Assembly: GCA_902578775.1 (NCBI GenBank) | Contig: CACHEF010000001.1 | Location: 62,001-126,000, forward strand | Origin: an uncultured Pelagibacteraceae bacterium | GTDB taxonomy: Bacteria > Pseudomonadota > Alphaproteobacteria > Pelagibacterales > Pelagibacteraceae | Direction: 5' to 3' | DNA length: 64,000 bases | In this document: positions 28,657 to 40,229 of the stretch, one piece after another | Position numbering within the stretch: the stretch's first letter is position 1 | Layout: the number at the start of each line of letters is the position of its first letter | The notes under the pieces: model-generated | Databases searched by the model: none | What the model was told of the DNA's origin: nothing | Seen by the model: only the letters and a program-made list of their open reading frames with translations | Made by a program: the position numbers and the translations under genes

Positions 28657-29619
28657 ATGAAAAAAATTTTAGTAATTGGTGGTGGTGCTATGGGTTCTGC
28701 ATTCACAATTCCATGCATAGAAAATAAAAATATAGTCACAATTACAGAACCTTATAATAATATATTTATAAAAAACCTTTCTTCAAAAAATAAATTTCAT
28801 TCGGCATTAAAAGTTAGTTTACCAAAAAAATTAAAATTTCGAAAATTTTCTGAAAATTTGTTAAAAGAAAAATTTGATCTAATTGTAATTGCCCTTAGTC
28901 TTCCAGGAATTGATTTTATTGGCAAGAAATTAAAAAAATTTAAAATTAAAACTCCAATTTTAGTTCTTACTAAAGGTTTGAAATATGAGAAAAAAAATAA
29001 AAAAATTCTTACAATCCCGGAACAATTAAAAAAAAACTATAATGTATCAAATATTTCAATTTTAAAAGGACCTTGTCTAGCTAAAGAATTAGCTAAAAAA
29101 AACCAAACAAATGTAATTATTGCTAACAAAAGCATTAAGAAAGCTCAACAAATTGGCAAAATGATTTCTACTAGCTATTACTTAATTGAATTTTCCAAAG
29201 ATGTCATTGGAATAGAAGTTTGCTCGGCAATAAAAAATATATATTCAATGATTATTGGAGCAGGACAAAGTCTAAACGCATCATCAAATTTATTTCAAAA
29301 ATCTGTAATAGAAATGAAGTATTTAACAAAATATTTTAAAGGCCAAGAACATACAATTATGGGTCTTGCAGGTGTTGGGGATTTATATGTGAGTGCTGCT
29401 GGTGGAAGAAATAGTAAAATGGGAAGCTACTTAGGAAAGGGGTATACTTTCAAAATAGCTAAAAAAAGATTTATGCCCTATGATACTGTTGAGGGTGAGC
29501 AATTAGCAAAAGAAATAGCACCTTTCATTTTTAAAAAAGTTAGTAAAAGAAAAATTCCATTGATGATAAGTTTGTTAAAAACAATAATTAATAATAAAAG
29601 ATTAAAAATTAAGGTTTAA
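28657..29619 (+). CDS. NAD(P)-dependent glycerol-3-phosphate dehydrogenase family
   Basis: [48 protein letters not shown]. Confidence 0.8.
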   Translation: MKKILVIGGGAMGSAFTIPCIENKNIVTITEPYNNIFIKNLSSKNKFHSALKVSLPKKLKFRKFSENLLKEKFDLIVIALSLPGIDFIGKKLKKFKIKTPILVLTKGLKYEKKNKKILTIPEQLKKNYNVSNISILKGPCLAKELAKKNQTNVIIANKSIKKAQQIGKMISTSYYLIEFSKDVIGIEVCSAIKNIYSMIIGAGQSLNASSNLFQKSVIEMKYLTKYFKGQEHTIMGLAGVGDLYVSAAGGRNSKMGSYLGKGYTFKIAKKRFMPYDTVEGEQLAKEIAPFIFKKVSKRKIPLMISLLKTIINNKRLKIKV

Positions 29620-31301
29620 AACAAACCTTCTATATCACCTTTTTTATTAAGTTTAATAGAATCTGCAGCAGGCACTCTTGGTAAGCCAGGCATTGTCATT
29701 ATCGCTCCACAAACAACAACGATAAATTCAGCACCAGATGAAAGTCTTATTTCTCTTATAGGCATAGTATGACCTGCTGGTGCACCTTTAAGAGTTGGAT
29801 CAGTGGAAAAACTATATTGAGTTTTTGCTATACAAATAGGTAAGTCTCCATATCCAGCATCTTCAAAATTTTTAAGCTGATCTCTGATTTTAGTGTCAGC
29901 TATAACTTCATCCGCTCTATAGATTTCTTTAGCAATTGTTTCTATCTTTTTAAAAAGAGGGGTTTTACTTTCATATAAAAATTTAAAATTAGCCACTTTT
30001 TTTTCACATATATCGACAACAAGATTTGCTAGATCTTTTGTGCCCTCACCACCATTTGCCCAATGAGTACATAGACTTACTTTTATACCTAAACCTTTAC
30101 AAAAATTTATTAAAGCTTTAACCTCTTGCTCTGTATCTTTAATAAAGTGGTTTACTGCTATCACAACAGGTAAATCAAATTTTTTTATATTTTCTATATG
30201 TCTTTGGAGATTAACAAGTCCTAATTTTAAAGCATCAACATTTTCATTATTTAAGTCATCTTTAGATACACCACCATGCATCTTTAATGCTCTTATTGTA
30301 GCAACTATCACTACACAATTTGGTTTTAAACTTGATTTTCTGCATTTTATGTCCAGAAATTTTTCAGCACCTAAATCAGCGCCAAAACCTGCCTCAGTTA
30401 CAACATAATCAGCCATTTTCAATCCAGCTTTTGTTGCAATTACTGAATTACATCCATGAGCAATATTTGCAAAAGGTCCTCCATGAATAATTGCAGGATT
30501 GTTTTCTAAAGTTTGAGTAACGTTAGGCCTAATTGCATCTTTGAGTAATACAGTCATAGGACCTTGAGCTTTTAAATCTTTTGCATAAATAGGCTTTCTT
30601 TCTCTTGTATAAGCAATTGTTATATTTCCAATTCTTTTTTCTAAATCATCTAGATTGTTAGCTAAACAAAAGATAGCCATTATTTCTGAGGCAACAGTAA
30701 TATCAAAACCATCTTCTCTAGGAAAACCATTTGCTACTCCACCTAAATTAATATTTATTGATCTAAGAGCTCTATCATTCATATCAATGACTCTTTTCCA
30801 AACAATTCTTCTTACGTCTATATTTAATTTATTTCCCCAATAAATATGATTATCAATTAATGCTGATAAAAGATTGTGAGCCGATGTAATTGCATGAAAA
30901 TCTCCTGTGAAATGTAGATTGATCTGTTCCATTGGCACAACTTGAGCATAACCACCTCCAGCAGCGCCACCTTTCATTCCAAATGAAGGTCCCAAACTTG
31001 GCTCTCTAAGACAAACAATTGATTTTTTTCCAATTTTATTCAACCCATCATTTAAACCTACAGATGTAGTAGTTTTTCCCTCACCAGCAGGTGTAGGAGT
31101 TATGGCTGTTACCAAAATTAATTTTCCGTCAGGTTTATCTTTTAGTTGATCTAGATATTCTAAATTCATTTTAGCAATATGCCTGCCCATAGGGCTGAAT
31201 GCAGCGCTTTCATCAGGTACTCCGACCTTAGCTAAAATATCCTTAATAGGGTGCATTTTTGCTTCTCTTGCTATTTGAATATCTGATTTTACTTCGCTCA
31301 T
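29616..31301 (-). CDS. fhs: formate--tetrahydrofolate ligase
   Basis: [55 protein letters not shown]. Confidence 0.97.
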   Translation of the reverse strand: MSEVKSDIQIAREAKMHPIKDILAKVGVPDESAAFSPMGRHIAKMNLEYLDQLKDKPDGKLILVTAITPTPAGEGKTTTSVGLNDGLNKIGKKSIVCLREPSLGPSFGMKGGAAGGGYAQVVPMEQINLHFTGDFHAITSAHNLLSALIDNHIYWGNKLNIDVRRIVWKRVIDMNDRALRSININLGGVANGFPREDGFDITVASEIMAIFCLANNLDDLEKRIGNITIAYTRERKPIYAKDLKAQGPMTVLLKDAIRPNVTQTLENNPAIIHGGPFANIAHGCNSVIATKAGLKMADYVVTEAGFGADLGAEKFLDIKCRKSSLKPNCVVIVATIRALKMHGGVSKDDLNNENVDALKLGLVNLQRHIENIKKFDLPVVIAVNHFIKDTEQEVKALINFCKGLGIKVSLCTHWANGGEGTKDLANLVVDICEKKVANFKFLYESKTPLFKKIETIAKEIYRADEVIADTKIRDQLKNFEDAGYGDLPICIAKTQYSFSTDPTLKGAPAGHTMPIREIRLSSGAEFIVVVCGAIMTMPGLPRVPAADSIKLNKKGDIEGLF

Positions 31302-31425
31302 AAAGGTTTCTTAGTTATATTAAATTTTGAAGATTAGTATCTCTTTTTAAAGGCTTTGGAAATATCTAAAAATTATATATAAAAAAAATACGAACTATTT
31401 CTACTCATTATTATAAAATTTATAT

Positions 31426-32682
31426 ATGCAAAAATATTCAGTATTTAATTTAATTAAAAACGCCTTTTCAAATCATGAGAATTGGGATCTTGCGTGGAAA
31501 GACCCAACACCTAAAAAAGAGTATGATGTAGTTATTATTGGAGGTGGTGGACATGGTTTAGCAACTGCATATTATCTCGCGAAAGAACATAATATTACAA
31601 ATGTCGCCATAATAGAAAAAGGATGGATAGGAGGAGGAAATGTAGGTAGGAATACTACAATAATTAGATCTAATTATATGCATGATGACAATGCTTTATT
31701 TAGTGAATTTGGCATGGATCTTTGGAGAAAAATGAGCCAAGATTTAAATTACAATGTAATGTTTTCTCCTAGAGGAATTATCAATCTTGCGCATTCAGAT
31801 GCACAAATGAATGTTTACGCTAGAAGAGGAAATTCAATGAGATTAAATGGGATTGATGCTATTCTTTTAAACAGGGATCAAGTTAAAGAAATTATTCCGA
31901 TGGCAGACTTTTCTGATAACGTTAGATTTCCAATATTTGGTGGCTTGATGCAACCTAGTGCAGGCACTGCTAGACATGATGCTGTAGCTTGGGGTTATGC
32001 AAGACAAGCAGATTCTATGGGTGTTGATATAATTCAAAATTGCGAAGTAACAGGTTTTGATGTTTCAGGGGGAAAAATAAAAGGTGTAAGAACATCACGC
32101 GGAGATATTAAAGTAAAAAAAATTGGATTGTGTGTTGCTGGTAGCACAAATATTTTAGCAGAAAAACTTAACATGAGGTTACCAATAGAAACACATCTAT
32201 TGCAAGCGTGCGTATCTGAACCAGTGAAACCAATTTTAGATAGAGTTGTAACTTTTGGTGCTGGACATTTTTATATAAGTCAATCAGACAAAGGTGAAAT
32301 GGTAATGGGTGGTGATTTGGATGGATACAACAGTTACGCTCAAAGAGGTAATCTTCCAACTTTACAGCATGTTTTGACAGAAGGAATAGCTATGATGCCA
32401 TTTCTTAGTAAATTAAAAATGCTTAGAACTTGGGGTGGTATAATGGATATGTCTATGGATGGTTCTCCAATTATTGATAAAACTCACATAGAAGGTTTGT
32501 ATTTAAATTGTGGTTGGTGTTATGGTGGATTTAAAGCAACACCAGCATCTGGTTGGACATTTGCTCATACCATTGCACAAGATAGAGTTCATGAATTAAA
32601 CGCTGGATATAATTTGAATAGATTTAATACAGGTCACTTATTAGATGAAAAAGGACTTGGTACAAAAACTTGGATTTCATAA
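31426..32682 (+). CDS. mgdA: N-methylglutamate dehydrogenase subunit A / sarcosine oxidase beta
   Basis: VVIIGGGGHGLATAYYLAKEHNITNVAIIEKGWIGGGNVGRNTTIIRSNY; first gene of a B-D-A-G-like operon. Confidence 0.78.
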   Translation: MQKYSVFNLIKNAFSNHENWDLAWKDPTPKKEYDVVIIGGGGHGLATAYYLAKEHNITNVAIIEKGWIGGGNVGRNTTIIRSNYMHDDNALFSEFGMDLWRKMSQDLNYNVMFSPRGIINLAHSDAQMNVYARRGNSMRLNGIDAILLNRDQVKEIIPMADFSDNVRFPIFGGLMQPSAGTARHDAVAWGYARQADSMGVDIIQNCEVTGFDVSGGKIKGVRTSRGDIKVKKIGLCVAGSTNILAEKLNMRLPIETHLLQACVSEPVKPILDRVVTFGAGHFYISQSDKGEMVMGGDLDGYNSYAQRGNLPTLQHVLTEGIAMMPFLSKLKMLRTWGGIMDMSMDGSPIIDKTHIEGLYLNCGWCYGGFKATPASGWTFAHTIAQDRVHELNAGYNLNRFNTGHLLDEKGLGTKTWIS

Positions 32683-32952
32683 ATGCTTCATATTAAATGT
32701 CCACATTGTGGAATGAGATCACAAAATGAATTTTCTTATGGAGGAGATGCTACAGTTAAAAGACCTGAATTAGGTAAAGAGATATCTGATCAAGAATGGA
32801 ATGACTTTGTTTACAATAGAAAAAGTTTAAGAGGTAAACATTGGGAGTTATGGCAACACATATCAGGTTGTCGTCAATGGATAAAAGTTGAAAGAGATAC
32901 AGCATCTCATGAGATCTTTAAAACTTTAAAAGCTGATCAGGAAATTTCCTAA
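32683..32952 (+). CDS. mgdB: N-methylglutamate dehydrogenase subunit B / sarcosine oxidase delta
   Basis: CPHCGMRSQNEFSYGGDA; GCRQWIKVERDT. Confidence 0.82.
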   Translation: MLHIKCPHCGMRSQNEFSYGGDATVKRPELGKEISDQEWNDFVYNRKSLRGKHWELWQHISGCRQWIKVERDTASHEIFKTLKADQEIS

Positions 32953-35948
32953 TGACTCAAGCATTTAGATTAGAAAATGTAGGATTAATTAATAGAAATA
33001 AAAAACTTTCATTTAAATTTAATGGTAAAAACTATCATGGCTATGAAGGAGATACTTTAGCATCAGCATTAATTGCAAATGGTGTACATTTAGTCGGTAG
33101 AAGTTTTAAGTATCACAGACCAAGAGGATTTTTTGGTGCTGGTGTTGACGAACCATATGCAATAGTTCAATTATATAGAAATGGTGAAACAGAACCAAAT
33201 ATAAAAGCCACAGAACAAGAGCTTTTCGAAGGCTTGGAGGCTAAAAGCGTAAATTGTTGGCCAAGCGTAAATTTTGATATTGGAGCTATAAATAATTTTT
33301 TAAAAATATTTCTCCCTGCAGGATTTTATTATAAGACTTTTATGTGGCCAAAAAGCTTTTGGTACAAAGTTTATGAACCGTTTATTAGAAAAGCAGCTGG
33401 ACTTGGCGTTGCGTCTATAAAACACGACAAAGAAAGATACGAACATAAGTACGAATATTGTGACTTATTAATTACTGGATCTGGACCATCTGGATTGGCA
33501 AGCGCTTATGCTGCTGCAAAGAATGGAGCTAGAGTAATTTTGGCTGAAGATAAATCAAGATTTGGCGGAACATTATTAACTAGTGATGTAAATATAGGTA
33601 ATCAATCAGGTAAAGAATGGGCAGATGGAATAATTTCCGAACTTAAGGAAATGCCTAACGTTACAGTTAAAAATAGATCACAAGTTTTTGGTTACTATGA
33701 CCACAATATGTTAGTGATGTCTGAGAGGATAAGTGACCACTTACCTGAAACAAAAAAATTCCACCCAAAACAAAGATTGTGGTACATAAGAGCTAAAGAA
33801 GTTTTAATATCCTCGGGATCAATTGAAAGACCAATTGTATTTGGTAATAATGATACCCCAGGGGTAATGCTTTCATCAGCTGCAAAAGAGTATTTAAAAG
33901 TTTATGGAGTATTAGTTGGAAAAAATCCACTTATTTTTACCAATAATGATAGTGGCTATGAGACTGCGATAGAGTTTAAAAAAAATGGTATTGATCCAGT
34001 TATTTTAGATACAAGAAATGATCCTAATTCAGAGATAATTGATGAAGCAAAAAATCTAGGAATAGATATAAAATTTTCTTACGTAGTAGTAGCCGCTCAA
34101 GGTTATAAAAAAGTAAAATCAGCTGATATCGCAAAAATTTCTGAAGACAAAGAGCAACTTGGAAAAATAGAAAACATTAAATGTGACTGTATCTGTGTAT
34201 CAGGTTTTTGGACACCAACTATTCATTTGGCCTCACAATCAGGAAATAAATCAAAATTTAAAGAGGATATAGATGCATTCATTCCAGGGATATCAAAACA
34301 AAATGAAACAACTTTAGGTGCTGCTAATGGGGTTTATACTTTAGATCAAACCTTAAAAAGTTCATTTGAAACTGGTCAAAAATTGTCAAAAGAAATTACT
34401 AATAATGATAATAAGATCTCTTTCCCAAATGTTGTTGAAAAAAAATCAACAGTTCATGATAAATTTTGGTGCGTACCACTTCCAAAAGGAAAAAATTACA
34501 AAAGATTTTTAGATTTTCAAAACGATGTTGCGGTATCTGACATTGAAATCGCTTTAAAAGAGGGATATCGATCAATTGAACATGTTAAGCGATACACAAC
34601 TCTTGGAATGGCTACCGATCAAGGTAAAACAAGTAATCTTAATGGTTTGCAATTAGTATCCAAAATAGAAAATAAAGTTGTACCAGCTGTAGGCCATACA
34701 ACATTTAGACCTCCATATACACCAGTTTCAATCGGAGCAATTGTTGGAAGAGAAGTTGGGAAACATTCAAAACCAACTAGAAAATCACCAATGCATACAT
34801 GGCATGAGAAAAATAATGCAGTTTTTGTTGATGCAGGTGTGTGGTTAAGACCAAGATACTATAAACGAGGAAATGAGAATTTGTTTGAGGCATCAAAAAG
34901 AGAGGCAAAAAATGTAAGAACAAATGTAGGTGTTTGTGATGTAACGACGTTAGGAAAAATAGACATTAAAGGGCCGGATGCAGCCGAATTACTCAATAGA
35001 GTTTATACGAATGCCTGGTTAAAGTTACCAGTGGGTAAAGCAAGATATGGAGTGATGTTAAGGGAAGATGGAATAGTTATGGATGATGGAACAACTACAA
35101 GAATTTCTGAAAATCATTATCATATGACTACCACAACTGCTCAAGCAGCGAACGTTCTCTCTCATTTAGAATACTATTTACAACTAGTATGGCCTGAATT
35201 GAATGTGAATGTGGTTTCAACCACTGAGCAATGGGCAGGAGCTGCAATTGCTGGACCAAAATCAAGAGATTTATTACAAAAACTATTTCCGAATTCTGAT
35301 GTGTCTAATGAAGGTTTGCCTTTTATGGGTTATATCGAGGGAGATTTATTTGGAGTAAAAGCTAAAATCTTTAGAATTTCTTTTTCAGGTGAACTTGCAT
35401 ATGAAATTAATGTTGAGTCAGATAATGGAAATTTCATGTGGGAAAAAATTATGGAAGTCGGTCAAGAATTTGAAATTCAACCATATGGCACAGAAGCGTT
35501 ATCAACTTTGAGAATAGAAATGGGACACGTTGCAGGTTCAGAGCTTGATGGAAGAACTATTCCTTATGACAATTCTTTAGAGGGTTTGTTAAGTAAAAAG
35601 AAAGATTTTATAGGAAAAAGATCTTTAACTAGAAAGGCTTTTACAGCTGATGATAGACAAAAAATTGTTGGCGTTGTTCCTTTAGATAAAAAAACAAGCA
35701 TTCCAGAAGGATCACATTTGGTTAAAGATTCAAATGCTCCACTACCAAATCCTAAATTAGGATATATTTCAGCCTCTTGTTGGAGTGTTGAGTATGATAA
35801 TCCATTTTCATTAGCAATATTGAAAGATGGAAAAAATATGATTGGTGAAAAATTATTTGTGATGTCTCCACTTAAAAACAAAGTAATCCCAGTTGAAATA
35901 GTTTCTTCACATTATGTCGATCCAAAAGGTGAAAGGGTTAGATCATGA
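32952..35948 (+). CDS. mgdC: N-methylglutamate dehydrogenase subunit C / sarcosine oxidase alpha
   Basis: 998 aa; NAD/FAD region [23 protein letters not shown]-terminal GcvT-like domain. Confidence 0.82.
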   Translation: MTQAFRLENVGLINRNKKLSFKFNGKNYHGYEGDTLASALIANGVHLVGRSFKYHRPRGFFGAGVDEPYAIVQLYRNGETEPNIKATEQELFEGLEAKSVNCWPSVNFDIGAINNFLKIFLPAGFYYKTFMWPKSFWYKVYEPFIRKAAGLGVASIKHDKERYEHKYEYCDLLITGSGPSGLASAYAAAKNGARVILAEDKSRFGGTLLTSDVNIGNQSGKEWADGIISELKEMPNVTVKNRSQVFGYYDHNMLVMSERISDHLPETKKFHPKQRLWYIRAKEVLISSGSIERPIVFGNNDTPGVMLSSAAKEYLKVYGVLVGKNPLIFTNNDSGYETAIEFKKNGIDPVILDTRNDPNSEIIDEAKNLGIDIKFSYVVVAAQGYKKVKSADIAKISEDKEQLGKIENIKCDCICVSGFWTPTIHLASQSGNKSKFKEDIDAFIPGISKQNETTLGAANGVYTLDQTLKSSFETGQKLSKEITNNDNKISFPNVVEKKSTVHDKFWCVPLPKGKNYKRFLDFQNDVAVSDIEIALKEGYRSIEHVKRYTTLGMATDQGKTSNLNGLQLVSKIENKVVPAVGHTTFRPPYTPVSIGAIVGREVGKHSKPTRKSPMHTWHEKNNAVFVDAGVWLRPRYYKRGNENLFEASKREAKNVRTNVGVCDVTTLGKIDIKGPDAAELLNRVYTNAWLKLPVGKARYGVMLREDGIVMDDGTTTRISENHYHMTTTTAQAANVLSHLEYYLQLVWPELNVNVVSTTEQWAGAAIAGPKSRDLLQKLFPNSDVSNEGLPFMGYIEGDLFGVKAKIFRISFSGELAYEINVESDNGNFMWEKIMEVGQEFEIQPYGTEALSTLRIEMGHVAGSELDGRTIPYDNSLEGLLSKKKDFIGKRSLTRKAFTADDRQKIVGVVPLDKKTSIPEGSHLVKDSNAPLPNPKLGYISASCWSVEYDNPFSLAILKDGKNMIGEKLFVMSPLKNKVIPVEIVSSHYVDPKGERVRS

Positions 35949-36532
35949 GCTCAATTTCAGCTTTAGCAAATGTTCATTCAACAGGTCAATTTGGTGATCA
36001 TGAAGGCAAAAATGAAAATGATCTTTTAAAAATTTCAGAAATAAAAAATTTACTTATAGTTCAAATAGTTCAGTATAAAAGTTCAACAGTTTCAATTAAA
36101 GATATTGAAATTGATGGTTTAAGATTAAAAGATGAACCATTACGAGTGTTAAATAATAGTAATACAAGAATATTATGGAATGGACCAAAGAATTGGCTAT
36201 TAGTTTCAACAAAAAAAGATTTATTAAAAAAAATTTTGGAAAATTTTCAAGAAAAAGATTTTGCTGTGACAGACTTATCTCATTCAAGAGCTATAATTCA
36301 AATAGAAGGACAAGAGGTAAAAGAAATTTTAAAAAAAGGGTGTCCTTTCAATTTTAATACTTTAGAAAAAAATAATTCAATAAATTCTATTTATAATGGA
36401 ATAGCTTTCACTGTTGATATGATGAATGAAAATCCTGATAAGGTAAGATTATTTACTCTTAGAAGTTTTGGAGAATCTTTGTATCATTCTATCACAGATG
36501 CATCTCTGGAATTTGGTTTCAAATCATTATGA
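35945..36532 (+). CDS. mgdD: N-methylglutamate dehydrogenase subunit D / sarcosine oxidase gamma
   Basis: Fourth gene of the operon, overlaps mgdC stop; SoxG-like. Confidence 0.75.
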   Translation: MSSISALANVHSTGQFGDHEGKNENDLLKISEIKNLLIVQIVQYKSSTVSIKDIEIDGLRLKDEPLRVLNNSNTRILWNGPKNWLLVSTKKDLLKKILENFQEKDFAVTDLSHSRAIIQIEGQEVKEILKKGCPFNFNTLEKNNSINSIYNGIAFTVDMMNENPDKVRLFTLRSFGESLYHSITDASLEFGFKSL

Positions 36533-36537
36533 ATGTA

Positions 36538-37386
36538 TTAATTTCGTGTGGCGATGTAAACACCTATTGTGGTAATTAGAAACCCTAAAAGATCTAAATT
36601 AGTTAAACTTTCATTTAAAAAAAGCCAAGCCATAAATGCTGATGTAGCTGGTATTAAAAAAAATATAGAGACAGTTTTACTTGCTGAGTTGTTTTTTATT
36701 AAATACATCAATATTGTAAAAGCACCAAAAGACACTAAAAAAATTTGATGACTCATTGCAAGAATAAATGTCTGCGTGAAATCAATATAAGGTCTGGCAA
36801 AAAAAATTATGATTATCATATGAAATGAAACACCTCCTAAACCTTGATACATATTGCTTACTGAAAGTGGGAGATTATTACTTAATTTCTTTTGCCAAAT
36901 AGTTGAGGCTGTTATTGCAATTAAAGCTATTATAGTTGCAATTAAACCCATCACTGGAATATTTGATCCAATATCTAGACCAAGAACTAAAGCTGCACCA
37001 GAAAATCCAAGCAAAACACCAATCCATTGTTTTTTAGATACTTTTTCTTTAAGTATTGGTCCGCTAAGAGCATTAGTTAGTATTGGCTGTAGGGTAACAA
37101 TTAGAGCAGCAATACCTGTTGGCATGCCAATTGATATAGAGTAAAAAACTCCACCTAAATAAAGACCATGAAAAAGTACTCCACTAAAAAAAGATTCTAA
37201 AAAATTTTTTCTATTTACTAAAATTTTTTTTTTTGAATAAAGGGAAAATAATAAAAAACCTAATGTTACAATTGAAAATCTAAAAGCAAGAGCTGAAAAT
37301 GGGTCACTGTTATCAATCAAAGGTTTAGTTGTTATAAAAGCTGATGACCAAAGAGTAATAAAAATAAATGGGAATACTTTAACCAT
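36538..37386 (-). CDS. EamA/DMT-family transporter
   Basis: Multiple TM helices with two-repeat DMT pattern. Confidence 0.8.
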   Translation of the reverse strand: MVKVFPFIFITLWSSAFITTKPLIDNSDPFSALAFRFSIVTLGFLLFSLYSKKKILVNRKNFLESFFSGVLFHGLYLGGVFYSISIGMPTGIAALIVTLQPILTNALSGPILKEKVSKKQWIGVLLGFSGAALVLGLDIGSNIPVMGLIATIIALIAITASTIWQKKLSNNLPLSVSNMYQGLGGVSFHMIIIIFFARPYIDFTQTFILAMSHQIFLVSFGAFTILMYLIKNNSASKTVSIFFLIPATSAFMAWLFLNESLTNLDLLGFLITTIGVYIATRN

Positions 37387-37492
37387 GACATTTAATAAAC
37401 CAAAAAGATAAGTAAATTCATATAAATTTTTCTCATTTTGAACTATTTATTTATAGAAACCATTAAACAAATCGCTTAGTGTGAGATAAGGG

Positions 37493-37807
37493 ATGAGTAA
37501 TAAAATAGTAAAAATTGCTATAATAGCATTCTCGTTTTTCTTTTTAACGGGATTTATTCCTGTTATGAGCATTCTTGGACCTGGTATCACTGCTGTTACT
37601 TCTGGTAATATTTACAAAGCAAGTGCACAATTCCTGATTGATCAAAAAATAAAAAAAGAAACTGGAAAAAACTCATTTGCACTAGTCAAACAAGAAATAG
37701 AAAAAAAAAATCAGCAAAATAAATTCAATGAGGATTTAAAAAAATTAGTTGAAAAAAGAATAGAAATTACAAGAAAAAAACTTAATCTAAATAATATTAT
37801 TCAATAA
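37493..37807 (+). CDS. hypothetical small protein with N-terminal TM
   Basis: Open frame; MSILGPGITAVTSGNIYKASAQFLIDQKIKKETGKNS. Confidence 0.55.
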   Translation: MSNKIVKIAIIAFSFFFLTGFIPVMSILGPGITAVTSGNIYKASAQFLIDQKIKKETGKNSFALVKQEIEKKNQQNKFNEDLKKLVEKRIEITRKKLNLNNIIQ

Positions 37808-38234
37808 GCCCTAAAAATATTAAATTTTCCTGTTTGCTCTCTTTACACCATAATTCATAGCTTTCACACATTCTCCATATATGGTCAAAAGCTCTTTGAG
37901 ATAATTCTAATGGATAATGGCTCTTGGCAAAATATAAATCTGGAAATTGAATTAATTGTTTAACCATCATATCTTTTTGGAGCTGTAATAATCTTATCGT
38001 TTCCTCAGGAATTTTTTTCTTTGTGATTGGATCAATAAATTTATTTTTTTTTAATTTTTTAAACCATTCGTCATGAAATTTTCCAGAACTTATATGAATA
38101 TAAGTATCAGTGCCGATAAAAGCTTCAATAGAATCCACATTATTTAAATATGAATTTTTTTTCTTTATTTTACAAACTTCAGAATAAATTAATTCAGCAA
38201 CAATTAATACGTATGGCTTTTCTTTAGACGGCAT
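37797..38234 (-). CDS. hypothetical protein
   Basis: 145-aa open frame upstream-coupled to racemase-like gene. Confidence 0.6.
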   Translation of the reverse strand: MPSKEKPYVLIVAELIYSEVCKIKKKNSYLNNVDSIEAFIGTDTYIHISSGKFHDEWFKKLKKNKFIDPITKKKIPEETIRLLQLQKDMMVKQLIQFPDLYFAKSHYPLELSQRAFDHIWRMCESYELWCKESKQENLIFLGLIE

Positions 38235-38237
38235 TAA

Positions 38238-38984
38238 TTATTTTTTATATTTTCTCATTGCTGCATTAGCTAATATCAAATTCGGATCTAAAAAAATTTT
38301 TGATGTCTTAATATTTTTAAAAGACTTATAAGCAAAAATAGCAATTGGTAATTCTGTACAACCAAGAATTATTTTTTTGCATCCTTTTTTTATTAAAAAA
38401 TTAATTGAAGGCTTGATAACTTTGTTAGCATCATTCACTTTACCCATTTTCACAAGCTGAATTGCTTTATTTACTGATTTTTTTTGAAGGGAATGATTAG
38501 GAAAAATAAGATTATATCTTTTGTCAAAAAATTTATTATAAATCCCTGTGTATAAAGTTCCTTCAGTCGCAAGCAAACCTATTGTTGAATTTTTTTTACA
38601 ATTTTTTAAAGTATAATTAAAAACTTCTTTGGGCATATTAATTATAGGTAAATCAATTTTTTTTTGTAAATCATTAAACCAAAAATGAGCTGTATTACAT
38701 GGTATAACAATAAATTTACATTTACTTTTCTTGAGTACCCTGCAACCTTCTAATAAACTTTTTAATACAAGAGAATATTTTTTTTCACTTTTTTTATTAC
38801 TTAACCTATTTGATAAATTTTTAGTTTGGACTCCAATTGACTCAGGTCTGCCAGGGATATTTGATTTATTATAAAGTAAAAATAATGGATATTCCTGATC
38901 AATTCTGCCTCTATTTAAAATTGCTAACTTGTTGCAGAAATCAAGTCCAGCTTGCGTACCCATTCCTCCTAAAATACCAATCAT
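38238..38984 (-). CDS. aspartate/glutamate racemase family protein
   Basis: IGILGGMGTQAGLDFCNKL; IPCNTAHFW; ILGCTELPI. Confidence 0.88.
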   Translation of the reverse strand: MIGILGGMGTQAGLDFCNKLAILNRGRIDQEYPLFLLYNKSNIPGRPESIGVQTKNLSNRLSNKKSEKKYSLVLKSLLEGCRVLKKSKCKFIVIPCNTAHFWFNDLQKKIDLPIINMPKEVFNYTLKNCKKNSTIGLLATEGTLYTGIYNKFFDKRYNLIFPNHSLQKKSVNKAIQLVKMGKVNDANKVIKPSINFLIKKGCKKIILGCTELPIAIFAYKSFKNIKTSKIFLDPNLILANAAMRKYKK

Positions 38985-38991
38985 AATTTAA

Positions 38992-39345
38992 TTATTTTTT
39001 ATTTATTCGATTGTTTTTTCCTCTCATAAAAGTCAAAATTAAACAACCTTTTTCTGTGAAAGAGTAATGACTACTATTAGGTTCGTAAGAAACAAAGTCT
39101 CCTTTTTTAAAAATAGTACCATCAGAATCTATTAATTCACCATCTAGTATTAAAAATTCTTCATGACCAGAATGAATATGTGGAATTGTTTTAGTGCCTG
39201 GCTCTAATTTTGAAATATAACTTCCAAAATTTGTTTTCTCATCAAAACTAATTTTATGCCAGGTCCAACCATTAATCGGTGTTCCATATTTATCAAATGG
39301 TTCAAATTTAAGATTATCTAATTTTGTTATTTTCCTTTTACCCAT
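38992..39345 (-). CDS. cupin-domain protein
   Basis: LEPGTKTIPHIHSGHEEFLILDGELIDSDGTIFKKGDFVSY. Confidence 0.85.
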   Translation of the reverse strand: MGKRKITKLDNLKFEPFDKYGTPINGWTWHKISFDEKTNFGSYISKLEPGTKTIPHIHSGHEEFLILDGELIDSDGTIFKKGDFVSYEPNSSHYSFTEKGCLILTFMRGKNNRINKK

Positions 39346-39361
39346 AAATAAAAGAATAGAT

Positions 39362-39420
39362 TATTGGCTATAAAAATAAAATAAATCTGTATTAAAGATT
39401 TGAATTATATATAGCCAATA
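39362..39420. other. nested inverted repeat, candidate structured RNA / 3' UTR of csp
   Basis: 11-bp perfect TATTGGCTATA / TATAGCCAATA with inner AAATCT / AGATTT. Confidence 0.45.
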
Positions 39421-39436
39421 TTTGATATTATGAAAA

Positions 39437-39643
39437 TTATGCAGTTTTTAAGTTAACTGCTGAAGGACCTTTAGGACCATCTTCAACATCGAAAGTCAAA
39501 GCTTGACCCTCATCTAAACCGTTCATACCAGCATCTCTTACTGCTGAAACATGTACAAAAACATCTTTTTCTTTATCTTCTCTTTCAATAAAACCAAAAC
39601 CTTTGGTTGGATTGAACCATTTTACTTTACCTTGTAGACTCAT
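39437..39643 (-). CDS. cspA: cold-shock protein
   Basis: [31 protein letters not shown]. Confidence 0.97.
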   Translation of the reverse strand: MSLQGKVKWFNPTKGFGFIEREDKEKDVFVHVSAVRDAGMNGLDEGQALTFDVEDGPKGPSAVNLKTA

Positions 39644-39761
39644 ATTTATCTTCTTACTTTTTGTTATATTAATTTATTACTTATAATTAAGTAACATTGG
39701 GTTTCTTTAGAAAATTACGAGTTTTGTCAACTAAATATATTAAAATATAACTATAAAAGTT

Positions 39762-40229
39762 CTAATTGTTGTCTAAAAGTTTAGTTAAATAGAGCGAATT
39801 AATGTCTTCTTCATAATGGGCAAAAGGCTTACAAGGCTTAAATCCACAATTATCAAAAAGTTTTCTAGCTGGAGCAAAAAAATTACTTGACCCTGTTTCA
39901 ATACTTAATCTTTTAATATTAAGTTTTTTTGCCTCATTAATTAGATGATTGACTATTTTTATACCATTACCTTTACCTTTAAAATTTTCATGTATTCTAA
40001 TAGATTTAAATTCACCATGATTTTTATCAAGAAATTTTAAAGCACCGCACCCCATTAATTTATTTTCTTCCCATAAACTCCAAAATTTTATAGAGGGTAT
40101 CTTCAGCCCAGGAATATCCAGAACATGAGCACTACCCTCAGGAGAGGCAGCTCTTAATTCGATAAAATGTTTTTTTAAAAGTTGATTGACTTCTGGATGA
40201 TCAAAATTTCCTTCGATTGATTTAATCAT
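39762..40229 (-). CDS. GNAT-family N-acetyltransferase
   Basis: KSIRIHENFKGKGNGIKIVNHLINEAKKLNIKRLSIETG. Confidence 0.85.
   Translation of the reverse strand: MIKSIEGNFDHPEVNQLLKKHFIELRAASPEGSAHVLDIPGLKIPSIKFWSLWEENKLMGCGALKFLDKNHGEFKSIRIHENFKGKGNGIKIVNHLINEAKKLNIKRLSIETGSSNFFAPARKLFDNCGFKPCKPFAHYEEDINSLYLTKLLDNN

Noticed and set aside
35564-35881. 105-aa minus-strand ORF
   Set aside because: Antisense to mgdC-like GcvT domain
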